From Candidatus Zipacnadia bacterium (GTDB lineage: Bacteria > Armatimonadota > Zipacnadia > Zipacnadales > Zipacnadaceae): 45,153 nt of DNA. Both the position numbers and the translations under genes were made by a program. Under the pieces are notes generated by a model that was not told where the DNA came from, did not search any database, and saw only the letters and a list, made by a program, of their open reading frames with translations. The stretch spans positions 1 to 45,153 of the forward strand of contig JALGTU010000004.1 in assembly GCA_029821195.1 (NCBI GenBank), written 5' to 3'. Positions 16,903-26,737 of this stretch are shown here, piece by piece; the stretch's first letter is position 1, and every line of letters begins with the position of its first letter.

Positions 16903-16925
16903 TAATCGTCCCGCGCCACACTCGC

Positions 16926-19376
16926 TCAATCCGTCACAATCCAGTGCCGCTGGCCCTCGTCGGTAGCGTCAAATGCAAGTATCGCCCTGCCTGCTATCTT
17001 TTCAAATGATGCGGCAACTTCATCTGCGTATACTTGCGGAGCGTCACGGCGATAGGTGGGCACAGCCAGCTCCACGGCCATACCCGCGGGCCAGGCCACC
17101 TCGAGTTCAAAGCGTATCCCCTCATCGGCGCGCTGCCAGGAGACTTCTACCGGCCCCAGCGGCGTCGGGATGCTGCCCCGTGCCCAGCGCAGGTCACCGG
17201 GCTCGGGCGCTATTCTGGTCCGCGCAAAACCCGGCTCAAGCGGCTGCACCCCCAGCACGTGCGCGGGCAGGCTATGCACTGGCCCGCAGCAGAATTCGTG
17301 GCACAGGCTCCACAGCCGGTTGGGCAGCTCGCCGCGCGGCGTGGTCGGGTCGAAGACCTCCCAGAAGGTAGTCGCGCCGCGCTCGATCATCCCGCCCCAA
17401 TACTCGCGGATGCGCTGGACCGCCTCCGTTGGTCTGGCCGCCGCGAACAATGCCTCGGTCACATAGTAGTTCATATATCCGGCTCTCACCGGCGGAGCCA
17501 GGCCGGGGTCGAGCAGCACCGCGAGCGTGCCCGCCTGCCGCTCCGGGGACACAAGTCCGCAGTATAGCATCAACCCATTGCTAATCTGGTTCAGGCCGGT
17601 GCCTGTGTCGCCGCCCGGCTCCACGTCAGGCGTCGCCCGACTCATCGGCTCACCACCTTCGCCCAGGCAGTCCACGTACGCCTGCAGCTCTTCGTCCCAG
17701 TACAGGCCATTGATGACCGTGCCCAGCCGTTCGGCACGCTCCCGCGCTATCTGTGCAGTCGCCGCGTCGCCTACAGCACCTGCCATTTTCGCCGCGGACA
17801 GCAGCGCATGATGATACAGGGCCTGGACTGCCAGGACCTGGCCGTCCATCTTCACGCCGGCAAGATTGTCCACGAAATCGGCCCGCTCGCTCAGCGGCAG
17901 TTGCTTCATCAGGCCCCGCTCGTCGTGCCACGAGTGGTACCACTCCAGCAGCCGCTCGACGTTGCCCCAAAGTTCCTCGACCAGTGACAGATCGCCGCTG
18001 TGCTGCCAGTAGTCGGCCAGCGCAATCAGCCACAGCGCGGGATACTCCGGGATGGCCTTGAACTCGCTGGGTACGGGGCCGTGGTTGGGGATCCGCCCAT
18101 CACCCTTCTGTATGCGGGCCAGCTTGGTCAGCGAATTGCGGGCGAGCGCGTAGTCGCCGTAGGCGTAATAGGTCAGCAGCGCCGAGACGCGCAAGTCACC
18201 GCAGTACAGTGTCTGCTCGCGCCAGGGGCAGTCCTCGTAGTGGTCGTGCATATTCATGCGCAGCGTCCAGCGGCCCACATCCCAGATGCGATCGAGCATC
18301 GCGTCGCTGCAGGCGAACTCGCCCCGCTTCTGCACCGGATAGGTCACCAGTTCGAACCACGCCCCGCGCAGCTTGAGCGGCGCGGGCAGGTCACGGCAGG
18401 TGAGCATAACGTACCGCCCGAAGCGCCGCTCGTAGGGCTGGTAGTGCTGGGGGCCCGGGCGCAAGATCAGCCGGTCGGTGCGCGTTAGGTCCAGGTCATC
18501 ACCGTAGGAGATGAAGATCTCGCCGCCCCCGCAGTCGGCCACATCCAGGTGGAACCGTCCGACAGTGGGCCGGCCGAAATCCAGGATTATCTGCACCTCG
18601 AAATCATCGTGCAGCGGGAAGATCTCGGCCACCTCGTCGTCATCGCGCTTCAGCGCTTCGGGGTTGTTGATATCGTGCTCAGAGAAGCCGTAGGCACGGC
18701 CGCTGAGATGTCCGAACACGTTCACCGGCCAGACCGGCTCTCTGGTGAAGAAGGGAATATCCCGAGCAATCAGGTGCGTCCAGGGGGCCGTCGGCACGGG
18801 CCCCAGCACCGCCGCTGGCGGCCAGGCGCTGTCATCAAACTGCACTTCCCGCCAGTCCGCTATCTCCTTGGTGGCGTCGTAGATTTCCTTGAAATCCTGC
18901 CGGTGCCAGGTGACGTGTTCGGCGTCAATCTCGTATTGCGGCGCGCGTAGCACCCGCCAGGAGTCGTCGGTGCCCACAGTGACCATGCTGCCGTCGGTCA
19001 GCTCAACCGTCAGCTTGCCGATCAGCCCGCCGGGGCCCGGTAACTGGCCTAGCCCACCGTCGTGCTGACCGCCGTGGCTGTAGGCGTGAACCGCGACGAC
19101 GTTATCACCGGACTGCAGCGCCGCGCTTACGTCGTACTCATCGTAATACTGCCACTCGGGGTATGAGCGCACCGGCCCGCGACCAACCCAGTTGCCATTG
19201 ATATGCAGCTCGTAGGCGTTATTGGCGCTGATTAGGCATGTCGCCCGCTCGACATCTCCGGGTAGCGAAAAAGCCTTCCGCGCCAACAGGTGGAAGTTAT
19301 ACATCTTCTCGACCGGCGGGTGCCAGATCCAGTACGCTCCCTGCCAGAGCTCAGCATCTGTGCTTGCATCCATCAT
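16926..19376 (-). CDS. Bacterial alpha-L-rhamnosidase-like glycoside hydrolase (GH78-like)
   Basis: YWIWHPPVEKMYNFHLLARKAFSLPGDVERATCLISANNAYELHINGNWVGRGPVRSYPEWQYYDEYDVS; MHDHYEDCPWREQTLYCGDLRVSALLTYYAYGD; start trimmed from the 20024 ORF. Confidence 0.85.
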   Translation of the reverse strand: MMDASTDAELWQGAYWIWHPPVEKMYNFHLLARKAFSLPGDVERATCLISANNAYELHINGNWVGRGPVRSYPEWQYYDEYDVSAALQSGDNVVAVHAYSHGGQHDGGLGQLPGPGGLIGKLTVELTDGSMVTVGTDDSWRVLRAPQYEIDAEHVTWHRQDFKEIYDATKEIADWREVQFDDSAWPPAAVLGPVPTAPWTHLIARDIPFFTREPVWPVNVFGHLSGRAYGFSEHDINNPEALKRDDDEVAEIFPLHDDFEVQIILDFGRPTVGRFHLDVADCGGGEIFISYGDDLDLTRTDRLILRPGPQHYQPYERRFGRYVMLTCRDLPAPLKLRGAWFELVTYPVQKRGEFACSDAMLDRIWDVGRWTLRMNMHDHYEDCPWREQTLYCGDLRVSALLTYYAYGDYALARNSLTKLARIQKGDGRIPNHGPVPSEFKAIPEYPALWLIALADYWQHSGDLSLVEELWGNVERLLEWYHSWHDERGLMKQLPLSERADFVDNLAGVKMDGQVLAVQALYHHALLSAAKMAGAVGDAATAQIARERAERLGTVINGLYWDEELQAYVDCLGEGGEPMSRATPDVEPGGDTGTGLNQISNGLMLYCGLVSPERQAGTLAVLLDPGLAPPVRAGYMNYYVTEALFAAARPTEAVQRIREYWGGMIERGATTFWEVFDPTTPRGELPNRLWSLCHEFCCGPVHSLPAHVLGVQPLEPGFARTRIAPEPGDLRWARGSIPTPLGPVEVSWQRADEGIRFELEVAWPAGMAVELAVPTYRRDAPQVYADEVAASFEKIAGRAILAFDATDEGQRHWIVTD

Positions 19377-19514
19377 AATCATTCTCCAAGTAGGAGCCAG
19401 CCAGTGCTCTGCGGCCCACCGCGCCTTATCCACAGCATAGGCCTTTCGCGGGTCGGGATGCCGCGCTACGAAGTCGGCTGAGCACCACCGCGCGCCTGTT
19501 CTCCTCCCCACCCC

Positions 19515-19543
19515 TTCAAACCTTCCCCAAAATGTGCTACACT
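19515..19543 (+). promoter_or_regulatory. Putative sigma70-type promoter of leuS (TTCAAA-17-TACACT, TGC extended -10)
   Basis: Spacing and -10 read directly; about 40 nt upstream of GTG. Confidence 0.5.
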
Positions 19544-19589
19544 CTGAGCAATACGAGTATCTCTCTGCGCAAACTAAGGAGTTCCGATT

Positions 19590-22079
19590 GTGCCTGACCG
19601 TTACGACTTTTCCAGCATCGAACCCAAATGGCAGCAGATCTGGCGCGCGCGTGAGCTGTTCCGGACCACCGAGAGCACCGACCGGGAGAAGTTCTATTAC
19701 CTGGATATGTACCCGTATCCCTCCGGCGAGCTGCACATGGGCCACGTGCGCAACTACATCATCGGCGATGTGGTCGCCCGCTATATGCACATGCGCGGCT
19801 ACAACGTCATGCACCCGATGGGCTGGGACGCCTTCGGGCTGCCCGCGGAGAATGCCGCAATCGAGCGCCAGATTCACCCCGCTCAGTGGACTGAGGACTG
19901 CGTCGGGCGGATGAAGGACCAGTTCGACCGGCTGGGCATCAGCTACGACTGGAGCCGCGAGGTCAACGCCTCCGCGCCGGACTACTACAAGTGGACCCAG
20001 TGGCTGTTTTTGCAGCTCTACCACAACGGTCTGGCCTACCGCGGCGAGGCGGCGGTCAACTGGTGCCCCTCGTGCCAGACGGTACTGGCCAACGAGGAGC
20101 TAGAAGGCGATCTGTGCGAGCGCTGCGGCACGCCCGTCGAGCGGCGCCAGGTCGCCGAGCAGTGGTACTTTGCAATAACGAAGTACGCCCAGAGATTGCT
20201 GGATGACATCGAGATGCTCGATGACTGGCCCGAGCGGGTGCGGGTGATGCAGGAGAACTGGATCGGCCGCTCTGAGGGCGTGCAGTTCAAGCTGCCTGTG
20301 GACGGCAGAAGTGATCCTATTGAAGTCTTCACCACCCGCATTGACACTATCTACGGCATCACTTTTATGGCGCTGGCGCCCGAACACCCCCTGGTCAACG
20401 AGCTGACCGCGGGCACCGAGTATGAAGAGCCGGTGCAGGCCTTCGTGCGCGAGGCGCTGGCCGAGGGCGAACTGGCGCGCGGCTCGGAGGAAGTCGAGAA
20501 GCGCGGCATCTTCACCGGCGCGTACTGCACGCATCCGCTCACCGGCGAGAAGATCCCCATCTGGGTGACCAACTACGTACTGATGGAGTACGGCACCGGG
20601 GCGATTATGGCCGTGCCCGCTCACGACCAGCGCGACCTGGAATTCGCCCGCAAGTACGATATTCCCGTCAAGGTGGTCATCCAGCCGCCGGGCGAGGAGC
20701 TGGACGCCACCACGATGACCGAGGCCTGGGTGGAGGCGGGCGTCCAGGTCAACTGCGATCAATTCTCGGGGATGGACAGCGCAGCAGCCCAGGAAGCGAT
20801 CGCCGATTATCTCGAGGAGCAGGGCATCGGCCGGCGGGCGGTCAACTGGCGGCTGCGCGACTGGCTGCTCAGCCGCCAGCGCTACTGGGGCTGCCCCATT
20901 CCCATAATCTACTGCGAGGCTTGTGGAGAGGTGCCCGTGCCCGAGCAGGACCTGCCGGTGCTCCTGCCGACTGACGCCGAGTTCGAGCCTACGGGTGAGT
21001 CACCGCTGGCCCAGGTGGACGAATTCATTAACACCACCTGCCCCCGGTGCGGCGGCCCGGCCCAGCGCGAGACCGACACGATGACCACCTTCGTGGACTC
21101 GTCGTGGTACTTCCTGCGCTACACCAGCGCCGATGCCCCCGACGTGCCCTTCCGGCGCGAGGCGGTGGACTACTGGCTGCCGGTGGACAAGTACGTCGGC
21201 GGCATCGAGCACGCAGTCCGCCACCTGCTCTACGCCCGCTTTATTACCAAGGTGCTCCACGATCTGGGCCACATAGGCTTCTCTGAGCCGTTCGCGGAGC
21301 TATTTACCCAGGGGATGATCTACAAAGACGGCGCCAAGATGAGCAAATCCAAGGGCAACGTGGTCACGCCCGACGAGATCAATGCCCGCTACGGCGCCGA
21401 CACCGGCCGCGTCTTCATTCTCTTTGTCGGGCCGCCCGACCAGGACGCCGAGTGGAGTGACCGGGGCGTGGAGGGCGCGCACCGTTTCCTCAACCGCGTC
21501 TGGCGCCTGGTTGCGGGGAACCGAGACAAGTTCGATCCTAACTGGGCGGAGCACCTGGACACCGAGCTTGACGAAGCACAGCGCGCCATCCGCCGCAAGG
21601 TTCACCAGACGATTCAGTCGGTCAGCGGCGATATTGAGGAGATGGGGCTTAATACCACGGTCAGCGCCCTGATGGAGCTGGTCAACGAACTGCTGCCGTT
21701 CGCCGAGCAGACCAGCGCCGGCGAGGCGGTCTCCTGCGCGGTGCTCAGTGAGGGCTTGCAGAACCTGCTGCTGCTGCTCTCGCCGCTGGCCCCGCACATT
21801 GCCGACGAACTCTGGGAGCGCCTCGCCCTCCCCGGCACTACTTACGAGCAGCCCTGGCCCGCTGCTGACGAGCAGATCGCCGCGGAAGAGCAGATTACCA
21901 TCGCCGTGCAGGTCAACGGCAAGCTGCGCGGCACTATTCAGGTCCCCGCCGGCACCGACATGGAGCGCTGCCAGGAGTTGGCCGTGCAGGTCGAGAGCGT
22001 CCAGCGGCACATTGCGGGCAAGGAGATCAAGCGGGTTATTCCGGTGCCGAATAAGCTGATCAATATCGTGGTTGGGTAG
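19590..22079 (+). CDS. leuS: Leucyl-tRNA synthetase
   Basis: YPYPSGELHMGHVRNY; MGWDAFGLPAENAA; KMSKSKGNVVTPDEI; GTG start with TAAGGAG SD. Confidence 0.98.
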   Translation: MPDRYDFSSIEPKWQQIWRARELFRTTESTDREKFYYLDMYPYPSGELHMGHVRNYIIGDVVARYMHMRGYNVMHPMGWDAFGLPAENAAIERQIHPAQWTEDCVGRMKDQFDRLGISYDWSREVNASAPDYYKWTQWLFLQLYHNGLAYRGEAAVNWCPSCQTVLANEELEGDLCERCGTPVERRQVAEQWYFAITKYAQRLLDDIEMLDDWPERVRVMQENWIGRSEGVQFKLPVDGRSDPIEVFTTRIDTIYGITFMALAPEHPLVNELTAGTEYEEPVQAFVREALAEGELARGSEEVEKRGIFTGAYCTHPLTGEKIPIWVTNYVLMEYGTGAIMAVPAHDQRDLEFARKYDIPVKVVIQPPGEELDATTMTEAWVEAGVQVNCDQFSGMDSAAAQEAIADYLEEQGIGRRAVNWRLRDWLLSRQRYWGCPIPIIYCEACGEVPVPEQDLPVLLPTDAEFEPTGESPLAQVDEFINTTCPRCGGPAQRETDTMTTFVDSSWYFLRYTSADAPDVPFRREAVDYWLPVDKYVGGIEHAVRHLLYARFITKVLHDLGHIGFSEPFAELFTQGMIYKDGAKMSKSKGNVVTPDEINARYGADTGRVFILFVGPPDQDAEWSDRGVEGAHRFLNRVWRLVAGNRDKFDPNWAEHLDTELDEAQRAIRRKVHQTIQSVSGDIEEMGLNTTVSALMELVNELLPFAEQTSAGEAVSCAVLSEGLQNLLLLLSPLAPHIADELWERLALPGTTYEQPWPAADEQIAAEEQITIAVQVNGKLRGTIQVPAGTDMERCQELAVQVESVQRHIAGKEIKRVIPVPNKLINIVVG

Positions 22080-22109
22080 TCGCGTTCCACCAACCCCTCG
22101 GACAAGTAT

Positions 22110-22796
22110 GTGAGGCCTGTGCTGGAACTCAGGACGGCGCAGAAGATAGTGCTGGCCCTGATAATCGTGGTGCTCGGTGGCACTGGTACCTACCTGTTCT
22201 CCGCCCACACCAGTGCGCCGGTGCCCGCTGGGGAGCAGCTTTACCATCCTCCCGCTCCCGGCGAGGATGCTGTGCAACTGGTGGTGCAGGTCGCCGGCGC
22301 GGTCAACCGCCCGGGTATCTATCGCCTGGCGCCGGGTACGCGCGTATACGAGGCCATCGAGCGGGCCGGAGGATTCGCTGCCCGGGCTGACCGGGACGCG
22401 GTCAATCTTGCCAAACTGATAGAAGACGGCGACAAGGTAACTGTGCCCTACAAGCCCGCACCGAAGCCTGAGCCGGTCCCTACACCTACGCTCCAACCAC
22501 CACCCCAGCCGCGGCCGACCCCGAAGCCAGCCCCACCACCTCCGGCGGTCAAGCCCGCCGCGCCTGCCCCGATTACCCCGCTACTAGTTGACCTCAATAC
22601 CGCCACCCAGGCCGATCTCGAACGGGTGCCCGACATCGGCCCGGTCCTGGCCCAACGGATCATCGCCTACCGGCAGCGCTACGGGCCGTTCAAGACGATC
22701 TATCAACTGCAACTCATTGAGGGGATCGGGCGCAATACCTTCGCGCAGATCAAGCCCTACGTGACCGTGCGCCGGGTTCAAAGCCAGGGCCAGTGA
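22110..22796 (+). CDS. comEA: ComEA-like protein (SLBB plus helix-hairpin-helix)
   Basis: VVQVAGAVNRPGIYRLAPGTRVYEAIERAGGF; Pro-rich linker; LVDLNTATQADLERVPDIGPVLAQRIIAYRQRYGPF. Confidence 0.9.
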   Translation: MRPVLELRTAQKIVLALIIVVLGGTGTYLFSAHTSAPVPAGEQLYHPPAPGEDAVQLVVQVAGAVNRPGIYRLAPGTRVYEAIERAGGFAARADRDAVNLAKLIEDGDKVTVPYKPAPKPEPVPTPTLQPPPQPRPTPKPAPPPPAVKPAAPAPITPLLVDLNTATQADLERVPDIGPVLAQRIIAYRQRYGPFKTIYQLQLIEGIGRNTFAQIKPYVTVRRVQSQGQ

Positions 22797-22826
22797 CCAC
22801 AGCCGGTACCCGCGCAATAAGAATCC

Positions 22827-22855
22827 TTGACAGTTTTTCAGCTTTGCAGTATACT
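22827..22855 (+). promoter_or_regulatory. Consensus sigma70-type promoter TTGACA-17-TATACT
   Basis: Exact -35, 17 nt spacer, 5/6 -10; precedes pilin leader 1. Confidence 0.8.
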
Positions 22856-22860
22856 TTATA

Positions 22861-22989
22861 CTGACTAGGAGTAGCGACGTTCATTACGTGCCGACAGGGA
22901 GGTGATAACCCGCGCCGCAGCTTGTTGACAATGGCATGACGTTCAGACGTATCAAGTTGGTATGCCAAGTACCTAAGGAGTGAATAATC
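22861..22989 (+). promoter_or_regulatory. Pseudopilin 5' leader 1 (CAGGGAGGTGATAACC at 22895-22910)
   Basis: Matches leader 2 in motif, order and spacing from promoter and start codon. Confidence 0.55.
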
Positions 22990-23796
22990 ATGGCAAGTAG
23001 ACGCACAGGATTCACCCTGATAGAATTGCTGGTGGTGATAGCGATCATCGCTATCCTGGCGGCGATTCTGTTCCCCGTTTTCGCCCGGGCCAAGGCCAAG
23101 GCCCAGGAGACGCAGTGCCTATCCAACGTCAAGCAGTTGGCCACGGCGGTTCTGACCTATGCCTCGGACTATGACAGCTCGCTGCCGTGGGTGATGTACG
23201 GCTCATCCAGTGACATAGGCAATATCACCCACGCCTGGGTAGTGCTGAGGCCGTATTTCAAGACGACCGACATCCTTCAGTGCCCCACCGCACCCGACGC
23301 CATCCCCTTTGGCGACCTGACCGACGTTAGCTGGCTCTCCAGCAGCTACTCGCTCAACGGAGCATGGCTGGGCGACATGTATAACTTCAGCACCTCCTGT
23401 CGCCCCGCCAAGGAAGCCCGGGGCTACTGCAAATTCGGTTGGCACATCAGCGGCGTGGGCGGCGATCCCTGGCCGACCGGCTCGTCCCTGTACGGAACGC
23501 AGCTTCTGGACAAGTGTGACGATCCGTCGGGGCAATACATGCTGTGGGACGCCGAGATGGACGCCAGTGGCTGCACCGGCGCGGTTACCAGCATCGGGGA
23601 CCTTCAAGCCCATTACAGCTGCGGTTCAAACAGGCTGGCCAACCTGGGCGGCAACAGTTGTGCCACCATCAAGCCGGTACTGCGCCACAACAACGGCCTG
23701 AATGTGGCCTTCTTCGATGGCCACGCCAAGCGCCAGAGTAAGGCGGAAACCACCGCCTGGGCGCCGTCAGCGAGTACAAGCTGGCCCTGGCCGTAG
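22990..23796 (+). CDS. Pseudopilin A (prepilin N-terminus, DGHA C-terminus)
   Basis: [72 protein letters not shown]. Confidence 0.95.
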   Translation: MASRRTGFTLIELLVVIAIIAILAAILFPVFARAKAKAQETQCLSNVKQLATAVLTYASDYDSSLPWVMYGSSSDIGNITHAWVVLRPYFKTTDILQCPTAPDAIPFGDLTDVSWLSSSYSLNGAWLGDMYNFSTSCRPAKEARGYCKFGWHISGVGGDPWPTGSSLYGTQLLDKCDDPSGQYMLWDAEMDASGCTGAVTSIGDLQAHYSCGSNRLANLGGNSCATIKPVLRHNNGLNVAFFDGHAKRQSKAETTAWAPSASTSWPWP

Positions 23797-23827
23797 CCCA
23801 AAATTACCTCGAGAGGAGTCGATGATA

Positions 23828-24637
23828 ATGCTTACCAAGCGCAAGGGTTTCACCCTGATTGAATTGCTGGTGGTGATAGCGATCATCGCTATCCTGGCAG
23901 CCATTCTGTTCCCCGTCTTCGCCCGGGCGCGCCAGAAGGCCTATGAGACCCAGTGCCTGAGCCAAGTGAAGAACCTATGCACCGCCTTCAAGGTCTACAC
24001 TGCTGACTACTTCGGGTGGTTCCCACACAGGCGGGATTGGGCCTACAACAACAACGGTAGTCTGAGCGGGGACCTCAAGCCGTACATCAATGAGTGGCAC
24101 ATGATCAACTGCCCGGGTCTGGCCCAGTTTGGCGGGGGCTACAAGGCATGGGGCTCGGGCTACCGCGAGAACAGCTACGCGTACAACATGCGGTACTCCG
24201 ACCACGGCAGCAGCCCCTACAAGGGCGGCCTGACACTCCAGGCCTATTGCAGCAATTGGAGTGATCCCGGCCCGATGCGTTACTTCCCCGCTAACGAGGC
24301 CTGGCTTGCAGATCCTAGCGGCACGATCCTGCTGCTCGAGGTCTCCGCTAGCACATCCGGTAGCTGGCAGAACTGGGGCGGGCCATGCTACCACAATCAC
24401 ACCACCGGGGCTGTCATGAGCTCCGGCCGCGGTCGTCACAATTGGCGCCACAACAGCGGGATGAACATCGGCTTTACCGACGGCCACGCCCAGTGGGTCA
24501 AGCAGGGCACAGACGGCGTCGAGTTCAGTGATGGCGACTACGATGCCAAGGTCGCAGACGGCACCAACCTCCACGACCTGGGCAACGGCAAGGACATCTA
24601 CGTTCGCGTCAACTTCGACCCCGACCAATGCGACTAG
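23828..24637 (+). CDS. Pseudopilin B (prepilin N-terminus, DGHA C-terminus)
   Basis: [64 protein letters not shown] 9 nt upstream. Confidence 0.95.
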   Translation: MLTKRKGFTLIELLVVIAIIAILAAILFPVFARARQKAYETQCLSQVKNLCTAFKVYTADYFGWFPHRRDWAYNNNGSLSGDLKPYINEWHMINCPGLAQFGGGYKAWGSGYRENSYAYNMRYSDHGSSPYKGGLTLQAYCSNWSDPGPMRYFPANEAWLADPSGTILLLEVSASTSGSWQNWGGPCYHNHTTGAVMSSGRGRHNWRHNSGMNIGFTDGHAQWVKQGTDGVEFSDGDYDAKVADGTNLHDLGNGKDIYVRVNFDPDQCD

Positions 24638-24670
24638 GCCGGCCCGTTTGTACTCAGAACCAATAGCCAT

Positions 24671-24703
24671 AAAGGGGAAGGCCAGATGGCCTTCCCCTTT
24701 TTT
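24671..24703 (+). terminator. Rho-independent terminator AAAGGGGAAGGCC-AGAT-GGCCTTCCCCTTT-TTT
   Basis: 13 bp perfect stem then T run; core identical to 26738-26767. Confidence 0.93.
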
Positions 24704-24715
24704 CTGCCTCGGTAC

Positions 24716-24734
24716 GACAGGCGTCCCGCCTGTC
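24716..24734. repeat. Hairpin repeat GACAGGCG-TCC-CGCCTGTC
   Basis: Perfect stem; related copies at 279-297, 29450-29468, 30817-30835. Confidence 0.75.
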
Positions 24735-24809
24735 GCCCTCTCTCGTCGGCCCGATGACAAGGCGCAGGTAATATTCTGCTCGCTTGCGAAGAATAGGCAC
24801 CACAAACGG

Positions 24810-24838
24810 TTGACAGCCCGGTCATTTTGTGGTACCCT
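24810..24838 (+). promoter_or_regulatory. Putative promoter TTGACA-17-TACCCT for the second pilin unit
   Basis: Exact -35 and same geometry as 22827; weak -10. Confidence 0.5.
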
Positions 24839-24842
24839 GTAC

Positions 24843-24971
24843 CCGCTGAGTAGGCACGTCATCTCGAGGCCCGTGCAAATCAGGGAGGTGGTGACCGCCA
24901 CTACCGGTCGGACTACAACTGGGTCAGATCCATATAGGTACGTACGCGAAGTACTAAGGAGTGAGAATCTG
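24843..24971 (+). promoter_or_regulatory. Pseudopilin 5' leader 2 (CAGGGAGGTGGTGACC at 24881-24896)
   Basis: Matches leader 1 in motif, spacing and preceding small hairpin. Confidence 0.55.
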
Positions 24972-25802
24972 ATGACAAGTAGACGCAGAGGTTTTACCCT
25001 GATAGAATTGTTGGTGGTGATAGCGATCATTGCTATCCTGGCAGCGATTCTGTTCCCCGTTTTCGCCCGCGCCAAGGCGAAGGCAATGGAGACCCAGTGC
25101 CTGTCCAACGTCAAGCAGTTGGCCACGGCCATCCTGACGTATACCTCCGATTACGACCAGGCGTTACCCTATTTCGCCTATGGCAACTACAGCGACAGCA
25201 ACGAAGACGACATCGTTTACGTCTGGAATGCGGTGGCCCCCTATTTCAAGAGCGCGGATATTCTCCAGTGCCCCGCCGCCCCCGACGCGCTGCCCTTTGA
25301 CGAGATCCCGGTGGTGAACTTCCTGTCGAGCAGCTATTCCGTCTTCGCGCCTCTGTTCGGCAAGAACGACCTCTTCCCCACACCGAATTGGGACGCCAAG
25401 AGCGCACAAGGCCACTGCCGGTTCTGGTGGGCGATCCGAAGCGTCGGCGGCGACCCATGGGGCCCGTGCACGATATGGCCCCCCGGCGCTAACGACATTG
25501 ACATGTGCCCTGACCCCTCGACTGTTTACATGGTTTGGGACGCCGAGCAGGCCATCTCCACCGACAGCGCCTGCGACAGCTTCTCCTGGGGTAGCGCCAA
25601 CGTCTTCGAGCTTGACGTCCGCTACAGTGGCAGCGAGCATAGGTGGAAGAGCAAGAGTACCTCCGGCGTCAGTTGCGTGGACATCACGCCGGTGCTGCGC
25701 CACAACAACGGGATGAACGTCTCCTTCCTGGATGGGCACGCCAAGCGCCAGAGCCGCCGCGAGACTGAAGTGGTCATGGGCTGGGACTGGGACAACTACT
25801 GA
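24972..25802 (+). CDS. Pseudopilin A' (paralog of 22990 gene)
   Basis: [89 protein letters not shown] track start too far upstream. Confidence 0.95.
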   Translation: MTSRRRGFTLIELLVVIAIIAILAAILFPVFARAKAKAMETQCLSNVKQLATAILTYTSDYDQALPYFAYGNYSDSNEDDIVYVWNAVAPYFKSADILQCPAAPDALPFDEIPVVNFLSSSYSVFAPLFGKNDLFPTPNWDAKSAQGHCRFWWAIRSVGGDPWGPCTIWPPGANDIDMCPDPSTVYMVWDAEQAISTDSACDSFSWGSANVFELDVRYSGSEHRWKSKSTSGVSCVDITPVLRHNNGMNVSFLDGHAKRQSRRETEVVMGWDWDNY

Positions 25803-25835
25803 CGATAACACTCTCACAGATAGGAGTTGATGATA

Positions 25836-26702
25836 ATGATAGCTAGCCGCAAAGGCTTCACTTTGATCGAGCTGCTGGTGGTGATAGCCATTATCGCCAT
25901 CCTGGCAGCTATACTCTTCCCGGTCTTCGCCCGGGCCCGGGCCAAGGCCAAGCAGACCCAGTGCCTGAGTAATATCAAGAACGTCGCCATGGCCTACAAG
26001 ATCTACACCAGTGACTGGTTCGCCTACTACCCGCATGATGTCGAGAACGTTCTATACTTCTATAGTACCAATCGTAGTGATCCCCCCAAGGGGCTACTGG
26101 CGACCTACGTCACCAGCAGCGACATCATGTTCTGCCCGCTGCTGAAACAGGCCAAACAAGTCAAGACACTGGTGAACGGTGGCTACTTGCCCAACTGGAG
26201 CCGCTACCGGGAGAGTGGGTACTCCTACAACGGGGTATTCTACAACAGTACCTACGGCGGCGACAAAGACGGCTGCGCCGACTTCTACGGTGGTTTGGCG
26301 CTCAAGGTAGATTGCGGCTCCGGCCTGAAGTACATCCCCGCCAGCGAAAGCTGGCTGGAGAGCCCGGGCAACACCGTCCTGCTGGTCGAGTCGTTTTCGA
26401 ACACCAGCAACATGAGGTACGCCGGCGGCCAGGCCTGGATGTGCCACACCGGGAACTCCAACTACAAGCGCAGTGGCCGCCAGTGCGGCTACATTTGGGC
26501 GAACCACAACAACGGCGCAAACTACGCGTTCTGCGACGGCCACGCCCGCTGGGTGATGAACGGCACCGAGGGCGCAGTGATCAGCAACTGGAGCACCTGG
26601 GAGGCCACCAGCCCGCTCGAGGACAACTGGTGGGACATCGGGCCCAACAGCAAGGAGCTGTGCGAGCGGGTGACCTGGCTGAGCGATTGCGCCTGCCCGT
26701 AG
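25836..26702 (+). CDS. Pseudopilin B' (paralog of 23828 gene)
   Basis: [78 protein letters not shown] 9 nt upstream. Confidence 0.95.
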   Translation: MIASRKGFTLIELLVVIAIIAILAAILFPVFARARAKAKQTQCLSNIKNVAMAYKIYTSDWFAYYPHDVENVLYFYSTNRSDPPKGLLATYVTSSDIMFCPLLKQAKQVKTLVNGGYLPNWSRYRESGYSYNGVFYNSTYGGDKDGCADFYGGLALKVDCGSGLKYIPASESWLESPGNTVLLVESFSNTSNMRYAGGQAWMCHTGNSNYKRSGRQCGYIWANHNNGANYAFCDGHARWVMNGTEGAVISNWSTWEATSPLEDNWWDIGPNSKELCERVTWLSDCACP

Positions 26703-26737
26703 ACCGTTGGGCCAAGCTGCAAGCACAAATCAAAGCA

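Noticed and set aside
16678-16929. ORF 16678..16929 - (MSECGAGRLARIIHED...VSHKPFMNYPD)
   Set aside because: Lies almost entirely in MITE copy B; similarity to the copy A ORF is explained by the repeat
19377-20024. N-terminal extension of the GH78-like ORF
   Set aside because: Runs antisense through the leuS promoter and start; an SD (TTGGAG) precedes ATG 19376
22740-22796. GGGTTCAAAGCC resembling a tRNA T-loop
   Set aside because: Inside the comEA coding sequence; no acceptor or anticodon stems around it
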